A DNA stretch of 64,000 nt from Chrysaora quinquecirrha (Eukaryota; Cnidaria; Scyphozoa; Semaeostomeae; Pelagiidae): positions 2,391,206 to 2,455,205 of the forward strand of contig JACTAT010000043.1 in the NCBI GenBank assembly GCA_014526335.1. The letters run 5' to 3'. Under the pieces are notes generated by a model, which was not told the DNA's origin, ran no database searches, and worked only from the letters and a program-made list of their open reading frames with translations. Positions 24,001 through 35,420 of this stretch are shown piece after piece. How positions within the stretch are numbered: position 1 is the stretch's first letter; the number at the start of each line of letters is the position of its first letter. Position numbers and translations under genes: made by a program.

Positions 24001-27000
24001 CGGTATAGTCAAATAGTATTGCTTCTGTAACAACATAAACCTTATTGCCTCGGCATAGGCAAATAGTAGTGCTTCTGTAACAACATAAACCTTATTGCCT
24101 CGATATAGGCAAATAGTAGTGTTTCTGTAACAGCATAAACCTAATTGCCTCGGCATAGGCAAATAGTAGTGCTTGTGTAACAACATAAACCTTTTTGCCT
24201 CGGCATAGGCAAATAGTAGTGCTTCTGTAACAACATAAACCTTATTGCCCCGATATAGGCAAGTAGTAGTGTTTCTCTAACAACATAAACCTTATTGCCT
24301 CGGTAGAGGCAAATATTAGTGCTTCTGTAATAACATAAACCTTATTGACTCGGTATAGGCAAATAGTAGTGCTTCTGTAACAACATAAACCTTATTGCCT
24401 CGGTATAGACAAATAGTAATGTTCAGTAACAGCATAAACCTTATTGCCTCGGTATAAGCAGTGGTGCTTCTGTAACAACATCAACCTTATTGCCTCGGCA
24501 TAGGCAAAAGGTAGGGCTTCTGTAACAATATAAACCTTATTGCCTCGATATAGGCTAATAGTAGTGTTTCTGTAACAACATAAACCTTATTGCCTCGGCA
24601 TAGGCGAATAGTAGTGCTTCTGTAACAACATAAACCTTATTGCCTCGGCATAGGCAAATAGTAGTGTTTCTGTAACAACATAAACCTTTTTGCCTCGATA
24701 TAGGTAAATAGTAGTGTTTCTGTAACAACATAAACCTTATTGCCTCGGCATAGGCAAATAGTAGTGCTTCTGTAACAACATAAACCTTATTGCCTCGGCA
24801 TAGGCAAATAGTAGTGCTTCTGTAACAACATAAACCTTATTGCCTCGGTATAGGCAAATACTAGTGTTTCTGTAACAACATAAACCTTATTGCCTCGGTA
24901 CAGGCAAATAGTAGTGTACAGTAACAACATAAACCTTATTGCCTCGGTAGAGGCAAATAGTAGTGTTTCTGCAACAGCATAAACTTTATTGCTTTGGTAT
25001 AGGCAAATAGTAGTGCTTCTGTAACAACATAAACCTTATTGCTTTGGTATAGGCAAATAGTAGTGTTTCTGTAACAGCATAAACCATATTGCTTTGGTAT
25101 AGGCAAATAGTAGTGCTTCCGTAACAACATAAACCTTATTGCCTCGATATAGGCAAATAGTAATGTTTCTGTAACAACATAAACCTTATTGCCTCGGCAT
25201 AGGCAAATAGTAGTGCTTCTGTAACAACATAAACCTTATTGCCTCGGTAGAGGCAAATAGTAGTGTTTCTGTGACAACATAAACCTTATTGCCTCGGTAT
25301 AGGCAAATACAAGTGTTTCTGTAACAACATAAACCTCATTGCCTCGGTACAGGCAAATAGTAGTGTTCAGTAACAAAATAAACATTATTGCCTCGGTAGA
25401 GGCAAATAGTAGTGTTTCTGTAACAGCATAAACTTTATTGCATTGGTATAGGCAAATAGTAGTGCTTCTGTAACAACATAAACCTTATTGCTTTGGTATA
25501 GGCAAATAGTAGTGTTTCTGTAACAGCGTAAACCTTATTGCTTTGGTATAGGCAAATAGTAGTGCTTCTGTAACAACATAAACCTTATTGCCTCGGTATA
25601 AGCAGTGGTGCTTCTGTAACAACATAAACCTTATTTCCTTGGTACAGGCAAATAGTAGTGCTTCTGTAACAACATAAACCTTATTGCCTCGGTATAGTCA
25701 AATAGTAGTGCTTCTGTAACAACATAAACCTTATTGCCTCGGTATAGTCAAATAGTAGTGCTTCTGTAACAACATAAACCTTATTGCCTCGGTATAGTCA
25801 AATAGTAGTGCTTCTGTAACAAGATAAACCTTATTGCCTCGGTATAGGCAAATAGTAGTGCTTCTGTAACAGCATAAACCTTATTGCTTTGGTATACGCG
25901 AATAGTAGTGCTTCTGTAACAACATAAACCTTATTGCCTCTGCATAGGCAGAAAGTAGTGCTTCTATAACAACATAAACCTTATTGCCTCGGTATAAGCA
26001 GTGGTGCTTCGGTAACAACATAAACATTATTGCCTCGGTATAAGCAGTGGTGCTTCTGTAACAACATAAACCTTATTGCCTCGGCATAGGCAAATAGTAG
26101 TGCTTCTGTAACAACATAAACCTTATTGCCTCGGTATAGACAAATAGTAGTGTTTAGTAACAACATAAACCTTATTGCCTCTGCATAGGCAAATAGTAGT
26201 GCTTCTGTAACAACATAAACCTTATTGCCTCGGTAGAGGCAAATAGTAGTGTTTCTGTAACAACATAAACCTTATTGCCTTGGTACAGGCAAATAGTAGT
26301 GCTTCTGTAACAACATAAACCTTATTGCCTCGGTATAGTCAAATAGTAGTGCTTCTGTAACAACATAAACCTTATTGCCTCGGTATAGCCAAATAGTAGT
26401 GCTTCTGTAACAACATAAACCTTATTGCCTCGGTATAGTCAAATAGTAGTGCTTCTGTAACAAGATAAACCTTATTGCCTCGGTATAGGCAAATAGTAGT
26501 GCTTCTGTAACAACATAAACCTTATTGCCTCGGTATAGGCAAATAGTAGTGCTTCTGTAACAACATAAACCTTATTGCCTCGGTATAGGCAAATAGTAGT
26601 GTTTTGTAACAACATAAACCTTATTGCCTCGGTACAGGCAAAAAAGTAGTGCTTCGGTAACAACATAAACCCTATTGCCTCGGTATAGTCAAATAGTAGT
26701 GCTTCTGTAACAACATAAACCTTATTGCCTCGGTACAGGCAAATAGTAGTGTTCAGTAACAACATAAACCTTATTGCCTCGGTATAGGCAAATAGTAGTG
26801 CTTCTGTAACAACATAAACCTTATTGCCTCGGTGGAGGCAAATAGTAGTGTTTCTGTAAGAACATAAACCTTATTGCCTTGGTAGAGGCAAATAGTAGTG
26901 TTTCTGTAGCAACATAAACCTTTGTAACAACATAAACCTTATTGCCTCGGCATAGGCAAATAGTAGTGCTTCTGTAACAACATAAACCTTATTGCCTCGG

Positions 27001-28205
27001 TATAGGCAAATAGTAGTGCTTCTGTAACAACATAAACCTTATTGTCTCGGTATAGTCAAATAGTAGTGCTTCTGTAACAACATAAACCTTATTGCCTCGG
27101 TACAGGCAAATAGTAGTGTTCAGTAACAACATAAACCCTATTGCCTCGGTATAGTCAAATAGTAGTGCTTCTGTAACAACATAAACCTTATTGCCTCGGT
27201 ACAGGCAAATAGTAGTGTTCAGTAACAACATAAACCTTATTGCCTCGGTATAGGCAAATAGTAGTGCTTCTGTAACAACATAAACCTTATTGCCTCGGTG
27301 GAGGCAAATAGTAGTGTTTCTGTAAGAACATAAACCTTATTGCCTTGGTAGAGGCAAATAGTAGTGTTTCTGTAGCAACATAAACCTTATTGCCTCGGTA
27401 TAGGCAAATAGTAGTGCTTCTGTAACAACATAAACCTTATTGTCTCGGTATAGTCAAATAGTAGTGCTTCTGTAACAACATAAACCTTATTGCCTCGGTA
27501 CAGGCAAATAGTAGTGTTCAGTAACAACATAAACCTTATTGCCTCGGTATAGGCAAATAGTAGTGCTTCTGTAACAACATAAACCTTATTGCCTCGGTAT
27601 AGTCAAATAGTATTGCTTCCGTAACAACATAAACCTTATTGCCTCGATACAGGCAAATAGTAGTGCTTCTGTAACAACATAAACCTTATTGCCTCGGTAT
27701 AGTCAAATAGTAGTGCTTCTGTAACAAGATAAACCTTATTGCCTCGGTAGTAGTGCAACAACATAAACCTTATTGCCTCGGTATAGGCAAATAGTAGTGC
27801 TTCTGTAACAACATAAACCTTATTGCCTCGGTATAGTCAAATAGTAGTGCTTCTGTAACAACATAAACCTTATTGCCTCGGTACAGGCAAATAGTAGTGC
27901 TTCTGTAACAACATAAACCTTATTGCCTCGGTATAGTCAAATAGTAGTGCTTCTGTAACAACATAAACCTTATTGCCTCGGTATAGTCAAATAGTAGTGC
28001 TTCTGTAACAACATAAACCTTATTGCCTCGGTATAGGCAAATAGTAGTGCTTCTGTAACAACATAAACCTTATTGCCTCGGTATAGTCAAATAGTAGTGC
28101 TTCTGTAACAAGATAAACCTTATTGCCTCGGTACAGGCAAGTGGTAGTCTTTCAGTTCCTAACGATGCAAATCTTTAGCCTGGCTATAGGCAAGTAGTAG
28201 TGCAT

Positions 28206-28384
28206 CGTGGATTCAAAGATTAGCAAACAAAAAAACGGATGAAAAATTTCTTTCCAGTATTTCATTCTAGTAAATTTCCAAATCTTGAAAGAATCGCTCA
28301 ATTTATTAGCTCGTACAAAGACGCGGGTTACCGAGCCCCAGTCTTCGAACACTGTTTCTCAACTGATTAAGTTTGATTAACATG
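28206..28384. other. Unique sequence right of the array
   Basis: No gene or repeat was recognised. This is the junction between the 50-bp array and the next satellite. A 66-codon minus-strand frame here overlaps the degenerate last unit and is not convincing. Confidence 0.3.
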
Positions 28385-28890
28385 ATAATACCCAATCCTA
28401 CTCAAAGATATCCCTCCACACTACTGAACATCCCCACGCTACTCAGAGATGACTCTCCACGTGCATCGTGGTACCCCCAACACTTCTGTACATCCCCACA
28501 CTACTGATGGTATCCCCCCACACTACTGAGCAACCCAAACGCTACTCAGAGATAATCCCCCACACTCACCACACATAACGTATGTGCAGTACAGTGGCGG
28601 GTGTGCAGTAAAGTGGTGGATCTTCAGTACAGTGGAGGGATACCATGAGTACAGGGGTGGATGTTCAGTACAGTAGAGGGATACCATTAGTATAGTGGAG
28701 GGCTACCATGAGTACAGTGGAGGGGTACCATGAGTACAGTGGTGGATGTTCAGTACAGTGGAGGGATACCACGAGTACAGTGGAGGGATACCACGAGTAC
28801 AGTGGAGGGATACCATGAGTACCTTGGAAATTTTCAGTTCAGTGGAGGGATACCATGAGTACAGTGGAGGGATACCATGTGTAGAATTTT
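28385..28890. repeat. 22-bp-type satellite, locus 1, switching orientation
   Basis: The right part (28590-28890) repeats GAGTACAGTGGAGGGATACC and the longer form with GTGGATGTTCAGTACAGTGG. The left part (28385-28570) has the diverged form CCCACACTACTGAACATCC on the opposite strand sense. The switch occurs at CATAACGTATGTGCAGTACA (near 28600). The array therefore contains self-complementary arms. Confidence 0.85.
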
Positions 28891-29300
28891 CCAAAAACTG
28901 GTAAATTCTCTGAGAATTGACTTCAGAAAAGAAGTACAGTCAAAAAAAATATAGTCAACGTTTTCTTTCGTCTATATACAACTTTGTACAAAAACAAGAA
29001 AACTCGGCCTGATTGCAGAATGCAGGGCCACGAACATCTTGGCCTTGTGGACGGCCTACAGCCTACAGGGTCATTATGATTGTTTGATAAAACAATACGT
29101 TTTTCTTTGTTAATAATAGAACTCTCTTCTATCAAGATAATTCAAGATTATAATTTCGAAACTCTTAACTCAAGATGAATGCAATAAGTGTGCTCGAAGC
29201 AGTTCTCGAAGCACGTGACGTGAAACACGCCTCAAGACATAAATTATAATAATTAAATTCAGTTCAATTCAATATGAGAGGTCTCTTTCCTGAATATTTT
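28891..29300. other. Spacer between satellite blocks, nothing recognised
   Basis: About 410 bp without a convincing gene, repeat or regulatory signal. Confidence 0.3.
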
Positions 29301-29545
29301 CTACACCATGAGTAAAGTGGTGGATGTTCAGTACAGTGGAGGAATACCATGAGTACAGTGGAGAGATAAGGGATACCATGAGTACAGTGTAGGGATACCA
29401 TGAGTACAGTGGTGGATGTTCAGTACAGTGGAGGGATAACACGAGTACAGTGGAGGGATACCATGAGTACCTTGGTAAATGTTCAGTTCAGTGGAGGGAT
29501 ACCATGAGTACAGTGGAGGGATACGATGAGTACAGTGGTGGATTG
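29301..29545. repeat. 22-bp-type satellite, locus 2
   Basis: About ten imperfect copies of GAGTACAGTGGAGGGATACC, with the GTGGATGTTCAGTACAGTGG variant, in the same orientation as the right half of locus 1. Confidence 0.85.
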
Positions 29546-30032
29546 TTTCGGTCTATTGTTATTTTTCCTTTATTATGAATATTACGTTATCTTGAATAGT
29601 TCTTATGGTGGTAAATAAAGGGTTAATACATGGAAATTATTGTACTTATACAAGAGAATGATACATCGAGATGTCAGAAAAAATTTAAAAAAAGTTCTCA
29701 AGAACTCCATAATACAATTTAACCTTGGAATAACTCCGCTCTTCCGCAGTGCTCAGTCGCTGAGTTGATCCCGGTTCTGGGTTCAGGATACTGGTGTCTG
29801 AAATTGCTAAAATACCTCGACATTAACCTCTCGAAAAATTCAGCAAAAAGAACCATCCTATTTTTTGTCAATTTTTCTACAACTTCCTGCATTTTTCATG
29901 GTTCTGTCTCGCACAATTAATATAATTTTAGCGGATCAAAATTTTTGATTTATTGAGACCGCAGTTATACTGTATTCTAATGCAAATCTCTGAATTTGTA
30001 ATAGTGGGTTCGCTAAACACCAAAATCGGTAT
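29546..30032. other. No gene recognised
   Basis: Contains a weak tRNA-like stretch near 29750-29790 that I rejected. The rest is AT-rich sequence with short random frames. Confidence 0.3.
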
Positions 30033-30911
30033 GAATTGTGCATTTTATGATACAAGCATGAAATTTGGCACAAGTACAGAGTTTGATGCGCCAAACAAAA
30101 TGAGAAACAGACCCAACTCAGCAAATGGCCCCGAAAGCTATTTTTAGACTGGGGTACATGGGCCCAGCCCCCTCAGAGTTTCCTTCTATAACTTGGAAAC
30201 TATTTGCGATGCGCAGCTGAAAGTTAGTGCAGTTACATATTTTAATATGTTTAATACAAGGAATAACAAACCCATTCAAAAATTTCCCCCGAAAGCTATT
30301 TTTAGACTGGGGTACTTGACCCCAGCCCCCAAAAGATTTTAGACAGGGCATTTTTGGCAACATTCTAGCACACTGGGTAACCGGAAATTTTAAAGTAGTT
30401 TTGGACTCTTTGGTGGTTGGTGGTCATTTTAAGACATGGGAACATTCTGGCAAATCAATGGTTGTGACGTCATCGATGATGTAGAAAAGTTACGGTCAGT
30501 GAAAATCTGACTTTTGAATTTTGTGTTTTAAGATATGGTCAGAAAGAACATCTCAAATGGAGCAAAAATTATAAAACACCAATTCGATTTGGCTTAACAC
30601 TCAGAAGTTATTACGATTCGAAATTTGTGTGACGTCATCAAAACGCAAAACTGATATTTTGAGTCTTAACCGTTTCGTGCATAAATCTTTCTTTTGATGT
30701 GTTCAGCGTTACTTTTAGGATAAAAGCATCATGTTCTTGGTCACGTACGCTAATTTTTGCATTTCAAACCTTAAATTACGAAGAATGCTCGTAATTTCAA
30801 TTGCGATACAGCTAGGGCTCCGAACTATCATGAATGTTGAAAAGATGCAAAAGATAAAACATTTTCTGCTTACTTTCTCTGAGAATGGTAATATGATTGA
30901 GCCAGATAGAG
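30033..30911. repeat. Left arm of a 6.5-kb inverted-repeat (foldback-like) structure
   Basis: Reverse complement of 35421-36514. Matching blocks, in mirrored order, include GTGCATTTTATGATACAAGC at the outer end, the 158-bp subrepeat with AGACTGGGGTAC (junctions at 30132 and 30290), GTCTTAACCGTTTCGTGCAT, and GAGAATGGTAATATGATTGA at the inner end. This arm has one full subrepeat plus part of another. It also has about 230 bp (30365-30600) with no partner in the right arm. Confidence 0.85.
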
Positions 30912-30984
30912 CGAATTACTTTTTTATGACGACGGTCTTTAATTTGAATTATGTAGCCGTAAATGTTCGAGAAGACGGCAGACA

Positions 30985-32215
30985 CCTATGTCGATAAGTT
31001 GTAGACAAAGGCATAGGCGAAGGCATAGGAACAAGTGTAGGTGTAGATGAAGGCACAGGTGTAGGTTAAGGCACAGGTATAGGTATAGGCAAAGACATAG
31101 GCGAAGGCATAGGCATAGGCACAGGTGTAGATCTAGATTTAGGCATTGGTGTAGGCGAAGGCATAGGCACAGGTGTAGACGAAGGCAAAGGCATAGGCGA
31201 AGGCACAGGAACAGGTGTATGTGTAGGTGAAGGCATAGGTCTAGGCTAAAGCATAGGTATAGGTGTAGGCATCGGCGAAGGCATAGGCACAGGCACCAGC
31301 GTAGGTGTAGATGTAGCAAAGGCATAGGCGAAGGCATAGGCACAGGTGTAGGTGTAGATGAAGGCATAGGTGTAGGCGAAGGAATCGCTACATGTGTAGA
31401 CGAAGGCAAAGGCATAGGCAAAGCCATAGGCACAGGTGTAGGTGTAGATGTAGGCATTGGTGTAGGCGGAGGCATAGGCACAGGTGTAGACGAAGGCAAA
31501 GGCATAGACAAAGGCATAGGAAAAGGTGTATGTGTAGATGAAGGCATTGTTGTAGCCGAAGGCATAGGCACAGGTGTAGATGAAGGCAAAGGCATAGGCG
31601 AAGGCATAGGAACAAGTGTAGGTGTAGGTGAAGGCATAGGCCTAGGCTAAGGCATAGGTATAGGTGTAGGCATCGGCGAAGGCATAGGCACAGGCACCGG
31701 CGTAGGTGTAGATGTAGGAAAGGCATAGGCGAAGGCATAGGCACAGGTGTAGGTGTAGATGAAGGCATAGGTGTAGGCGAAGGCATTGCTACAGGTGTAG
31801 ACGAAGGCAAAGGCATAGGCAAAGCCATAGGCACATGCGTAGGTGTAGATGTAGGCATTGGTGTAGGCGAAGGCATAGGCACAGGTGTAGACGAAGGCAA
31901 AGGCATAGGCGAAGGCACAGGAACAGGTGTATGTGTAGGTGAAGGCATAGGTCTAGGCTAAGGCATAGGCACAGGCACAGGTGTAGATGAAGGCAAAGGC
32001 ATAGGCAAAGCCATAGGCACAGGTGTAGGTGTAGATGTAGGCATTGGTGTAGGCGAAGGCATAGGCACAGGTGTAGACGAAGGCAAAGGCATAGGCGAAG
32101 GCACAGGAACAGGTGTATGTGTATAGATGGAGGCATTGTTGTAGGCCAAGTCATAGGCACAGGCGAAGGTGTAGATGAAGGCATAGGAGTAGGCGAAGGC
32201 ATAGGCACGGATATT
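30985..32215. repeat. Hexamer-based minisatellite (GGCATA / GGTGTA type)
   Basis: About 1.2 kb built from 6-bp modules such as GGCATA, GGCGAA, GGCACA, GGTGTA and GATGAA. Longer period copies recur, for example the block at 31386, again at 31788 (402 bp later), and partly at 31978. Because the unit is a multiple of three, all minus frames stay open and give Pro/Met/Ser/Thr-rich or Leu/His/Cys-rich peptides of up to 232 codons. I treat those as artefacts. Confidence 0.93.
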
Positions 32216-32545
32216 GCTAGTTTGGAAACCAGGCTTGGTGGGGGATTGGAGGGGAATTCAAATACTACGGTTCACCCGAGACACAGAAAAATCCGTTCAC
32301 TTTCGTGCTAAAGTACGAAGTGTGCCACTTTTTATCAGTCTTAATAGGCATAATACAGAGATTTATACAAGATTACAATAACAGTAATCGATAAGCTATT
32401 TGAATTGACTTTTGCAAATAATTTTGATTACGTTTTTAGAGCTTCAAGGTGAGAGACGCAGTTCGCAAGTTGTTACGTTGACAAATGTATAACTTTGTAA
32501 GTGCGGCTTTGTGGGATGAGTTCTCCAATAATAGCAGAGATATTA

Positions 32546-32600
32546 CCTTGACACCCGCGATGCGGGTGAGTTTTTACCTTGACACCCGCGATGCGGGTGG
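32546..32600. repeat. Direct repeat carrying a perfect 7-bp palindrome arm pair
   Basis: TTACCTTGACACCCGCGATG followed by CGGGTG occurs twice in tandem with a few bases between. Each copy contains CACCCGC-GAT-GCGGGTG, a 7-bp perfect stem with a 3-nt loop. A related GACACCC motif recurs near 59120-59190. Confidence 0.8.
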
Positions 32601-32699
32601 ATATTAGTACCAGTTTAGCCTTGGAAAGACAAGATACCACTCAGCTGCCTTGCAGCCTGAACTTTCGCCAGAGTCTAAATACCCCTGTGGATAAAAAAA

Positions 32700-33047
32700 G
32701 AACATTATCATCATCATCATCATCACAGTTATCATCACCGTCAAAATTATCATTATCGCCATCATCAACTATAACAATATAATAACCATTAGAATCATCC
32801 TCATCATCATCATCATCATTACCATCATCATTATCATCATCATCATCATCATCATCATAATCATCATCATTACCATCATCTTAATCCTCATCATCATAAT
32901 CATAATCATAATCAGATTATCATCATCATCACCATCATCATGCCATCGAAATCATAATAATAATCATCATCATCATTATCATCATCATCATTATCATCAC
33001 AATCATCATTATCTTCATGTCATCAAAATCATCATCATCATCATCAT
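32700..33047. repeat. ATC trinucleotide microsatellite
   Basis: Long imperfect runs of ATC with ATT and ACC interruptions (for example TCATCATCATCATCATCATC). The overlapping small plus-strand frame with serine runs is a by-product of the repeat. Confidence 0.95.
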
Positions 33048-35420
33048 TATAATATGAAAGCTGAAGGTCAAAAATAAGCTAAGTTTTATAAAACAAAACC
33101 TTGGGAGGGATAGTGAGCCAGTGTGTCACGGAGGTTAAGGATATCTCTGACTGTGTTCCATCCACTTGAATTCTAATGCAGCAAAAAGTTTCTATGCCCT
33201 GTCTGCACTCGAAAATCCTATTATTAACAGCCTAAATAAAAGTCAAACAGTCCGATGGTAAATGCTTAATGAAATTTTTTGCCACCAAATTCCCAGATCT
33301 ACTGAGAATATTCCAAACGCTTTTGTGTCAACTTAAGACGCAAAATTAGTAGTATTACTGCTGCGTAAATTCGAAAATCCTATCCCTATCTCATCGCAGA
33401 CTTTAATTTTAAATGTCCTTAATGAACAATAAATATCTCACTATATCGGAACGATTTTCATTTTGTGTGTTTGTGCTCTGAATTTTCAAAGGAACATTCA
33501 AGTTGAAACCCGAAAAATTTATGGCCTCTTAGCAGTGTTTCCTATGCATTGAAACAGTAAAACACAAAGCTTAGCGTGGCGATTTATGGAAATAATCAAA
33601 GCAAGAACTCGTCTTGAAAACGGAAAGAATATGAGTAAATTTCCAAAATGTATTGCAGTCTCCTAGTGTCCTTTGACGTCCTTTGACCCCTGAAAACGTG
33701 AAAATTGCTTACCAAAAACGCGAAACAACCCAAAATTGCCCAAAACCCGCCAAAAGCACTTTAAACGAACCATGACTTGATGAAAAGCATCCAAAACCAC
33801 CCAGAAATGTCCAATTCACCTGAAATCTCTATTAAGTGGCAGAAAATCCTTGCAAAATCAACAGAAACTCTCTGATGTTCTATGAAATTTCATTCTTAAC
33901 TCTTAAAATTCTACTTTCGTCTTGGGACCTTTGTTGACATAAAAAGTGTAGAAATTTAGACTTTGAATATTTTTTAGCCTCGTTTCTGTGTCGTGATGTC
34001 ATTGTCATGTGTTCGTAAAGTCTTGTGATCTGTGTCTTTTATCTTGCTTGGAAAATGCTCTCTTGAAATGTACTCTTTGAACGCTCTCAGTTTATGTCGA
34101 AATCTAATCTACTGAATTAATTTTGGAGGTATGTTATGTTATGTTATTATAGAATTCGTGATTTTATTTAGTAATAATACAGTCCTCTCTGAACGGAGTT
34201 ATCCGTTACGAAGTTCTTTCAAAGAAAAGAACTATATAAACTTTGGTGAATGCCAAAATTCTACAAAAAGCTTTTACATCGCTGGAGTTGGAAACCACAG
34301 TACTGTGGTATTGTATTGAATTGTATTTTAGCGTGAAGTTGAGAGATAAGACACAATTGCACGCTGCCAATAAATATACCGTTGGGAAAGTGATTGAATA
34401 AACCCCTGAGAGTTGCACGCAAAATATTTAGTCTGAATTTTTCACGTTATTGGCCCAAAGGGAAAAGATAATTTACTACACAGCAATGATGTTTTGCTGG
34501 AATCTGAGTATTTTGAGGGTCTTCTGGCCCCTAAAAAATGAAAATTACTGTTTTCGGATAATTTTAGGTGGTATTGCGTTGTTTTAATCTGATTATTGGT
34601 CGTTTTGGGTGATCTTGACTGGTTTTGGGTCGTTTCGGGTGGTTCCGCGTTTTAGTAAGCACGACAAACTTCCGCAGAACAAAAGATTCAATTATTCTCT
34701 GTGCTTGTAGTGAAAAGAACATAATAGATGGCCGCCATTAAAAACAAAACTTTTTGAGGCCGAGAGAAAATCGAAATTTTAACTATCTTTTGGTTCTCAA
34801 AACATTTAGAAAAATAGCGCATGCACTACCTGGGCAGAAAGGGCTTCGATCAAAAAACGAATCGCATTTCTAGGTGGCCCAGGGAAAAAGCCTTTCGTGC
34901 ACAATCGAACAATGGGCCACAACAAAGGGACATCTCATTTGCATATTAAGGAGTTTAGTAATAGAGACGAGCACTGAATGATAATAATAAAAAAACGTAA
35001 GAAAAAGGCTAAATAGGATTTATAGGGTAAGTTCGCAGATACAGATATTATCTGGCTTGTGGCTCCTATTCTGGCACAAATTTTGTTGCCGAAATATTGA
35101 ACTAAAACTGAATCGGTCGATTGGCTTCGCTAAGATTCGCTCCAGTTCATTTCAGAAAAATCGCAAGTAGCTGGCAAGTGACTGCGCAATTTCTTCTTGT
35201 CTTTCGCCAATCTTGTCGACTAAAATGGTCATACCTATTGATGATATGGAGTTTCGTCTATGCAATGAAACTCAACCCTCAATGGCAGTTCCCCTCTTTC
35301 TTTTAGCATTCTTCCTAACCAAGTGACTACGTATCAAACTGCGCCTGTTCAACTTTTGTAAGCAGTGCCCCTATTTTTGGTATATGATTACCTTGAGATC
35401 CACTTTTTAGTGCTTAGATC
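33048..35420. other. Interior of the foldback-like structure, no gene recognised
   Basis: AT-rich sequence without a protein family I recognise. Two blocks are weakly inverted relative to each other: about 33680-33770 (AAAACGCGAAACAACCC) and about 34590-34650 (GGGTCGTTTCGGGTGG). No transposase could be found, so if this is a mobile element it is non-autonomous. Confidence 0.35.

Larger units (their letters stand above)
12732..28205. repeat. Giant 50-bp minisatellite array, about 310 units
   Basis: The typical unit is GTAACAACATAAACCTTATT followed by GCCTCGGTATAGGCAAATAG and TAGTGCTTCT, 50 bp in all, repeated head to tail for 15.5 kb. Variants are mixed throughout: GGCATA, GATATA, GGTACA or GGTAGA for GGTATA; GTTTCT or GTTCA for GCTTCT; and a shorter form with ATAAGCAGTGGTGC. 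The first and last units are degenerate, and the core units are nearly identical. Each unit has a 6-bp inverted repeat TTGCCT/AGGCAA around a 6-nt loop. The many 60-97 codon minus-strand frames (LYRGNKVYVVTEALLFAYTE and similar) are one repeat read in shifting frames and end at stops within the unit. They are not genes. No spacer sequences are present, so this is not CRISPR. Confidence 0.98.

Noticed and set aside
12699..27231. About 35 minus-strand ORFs of 60-97 codons with LYRGNKVYVVTE repeats
   Set aside because: They are the 50-bp minisatellite read in rotating frames. They start and stop at the same unit positions and vary only with repeat variants.
12732..28205. CRISPR array
   Set aside because: Units are contiguous without unique spacers, they vary internally, and the context is a spliced eukaryotic genome.
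28385..28890. ORFs with STVLNIHHCTHG-type repeats, also at 40.0-40.5 kb
   Set aside because: They are translations of the 22-bp-type satellite. Both strands give similar length frames.
29745..29800. tRNA gene
   Set aside because: A weak A-box-like GTGCTCAGTCGC is followed by GGTTCTGGGTTC, but the B box does not match and no cloverleaf forms.
30939..32208. Minus-strand ORFs of up to 232 codons rich in Pro, Met, Ser, Thr or Leu, His, Cys
   Set aside because: A 6-bp repeat unit keeps every frame open. Several frames are open at once, and none has a conserved domain.
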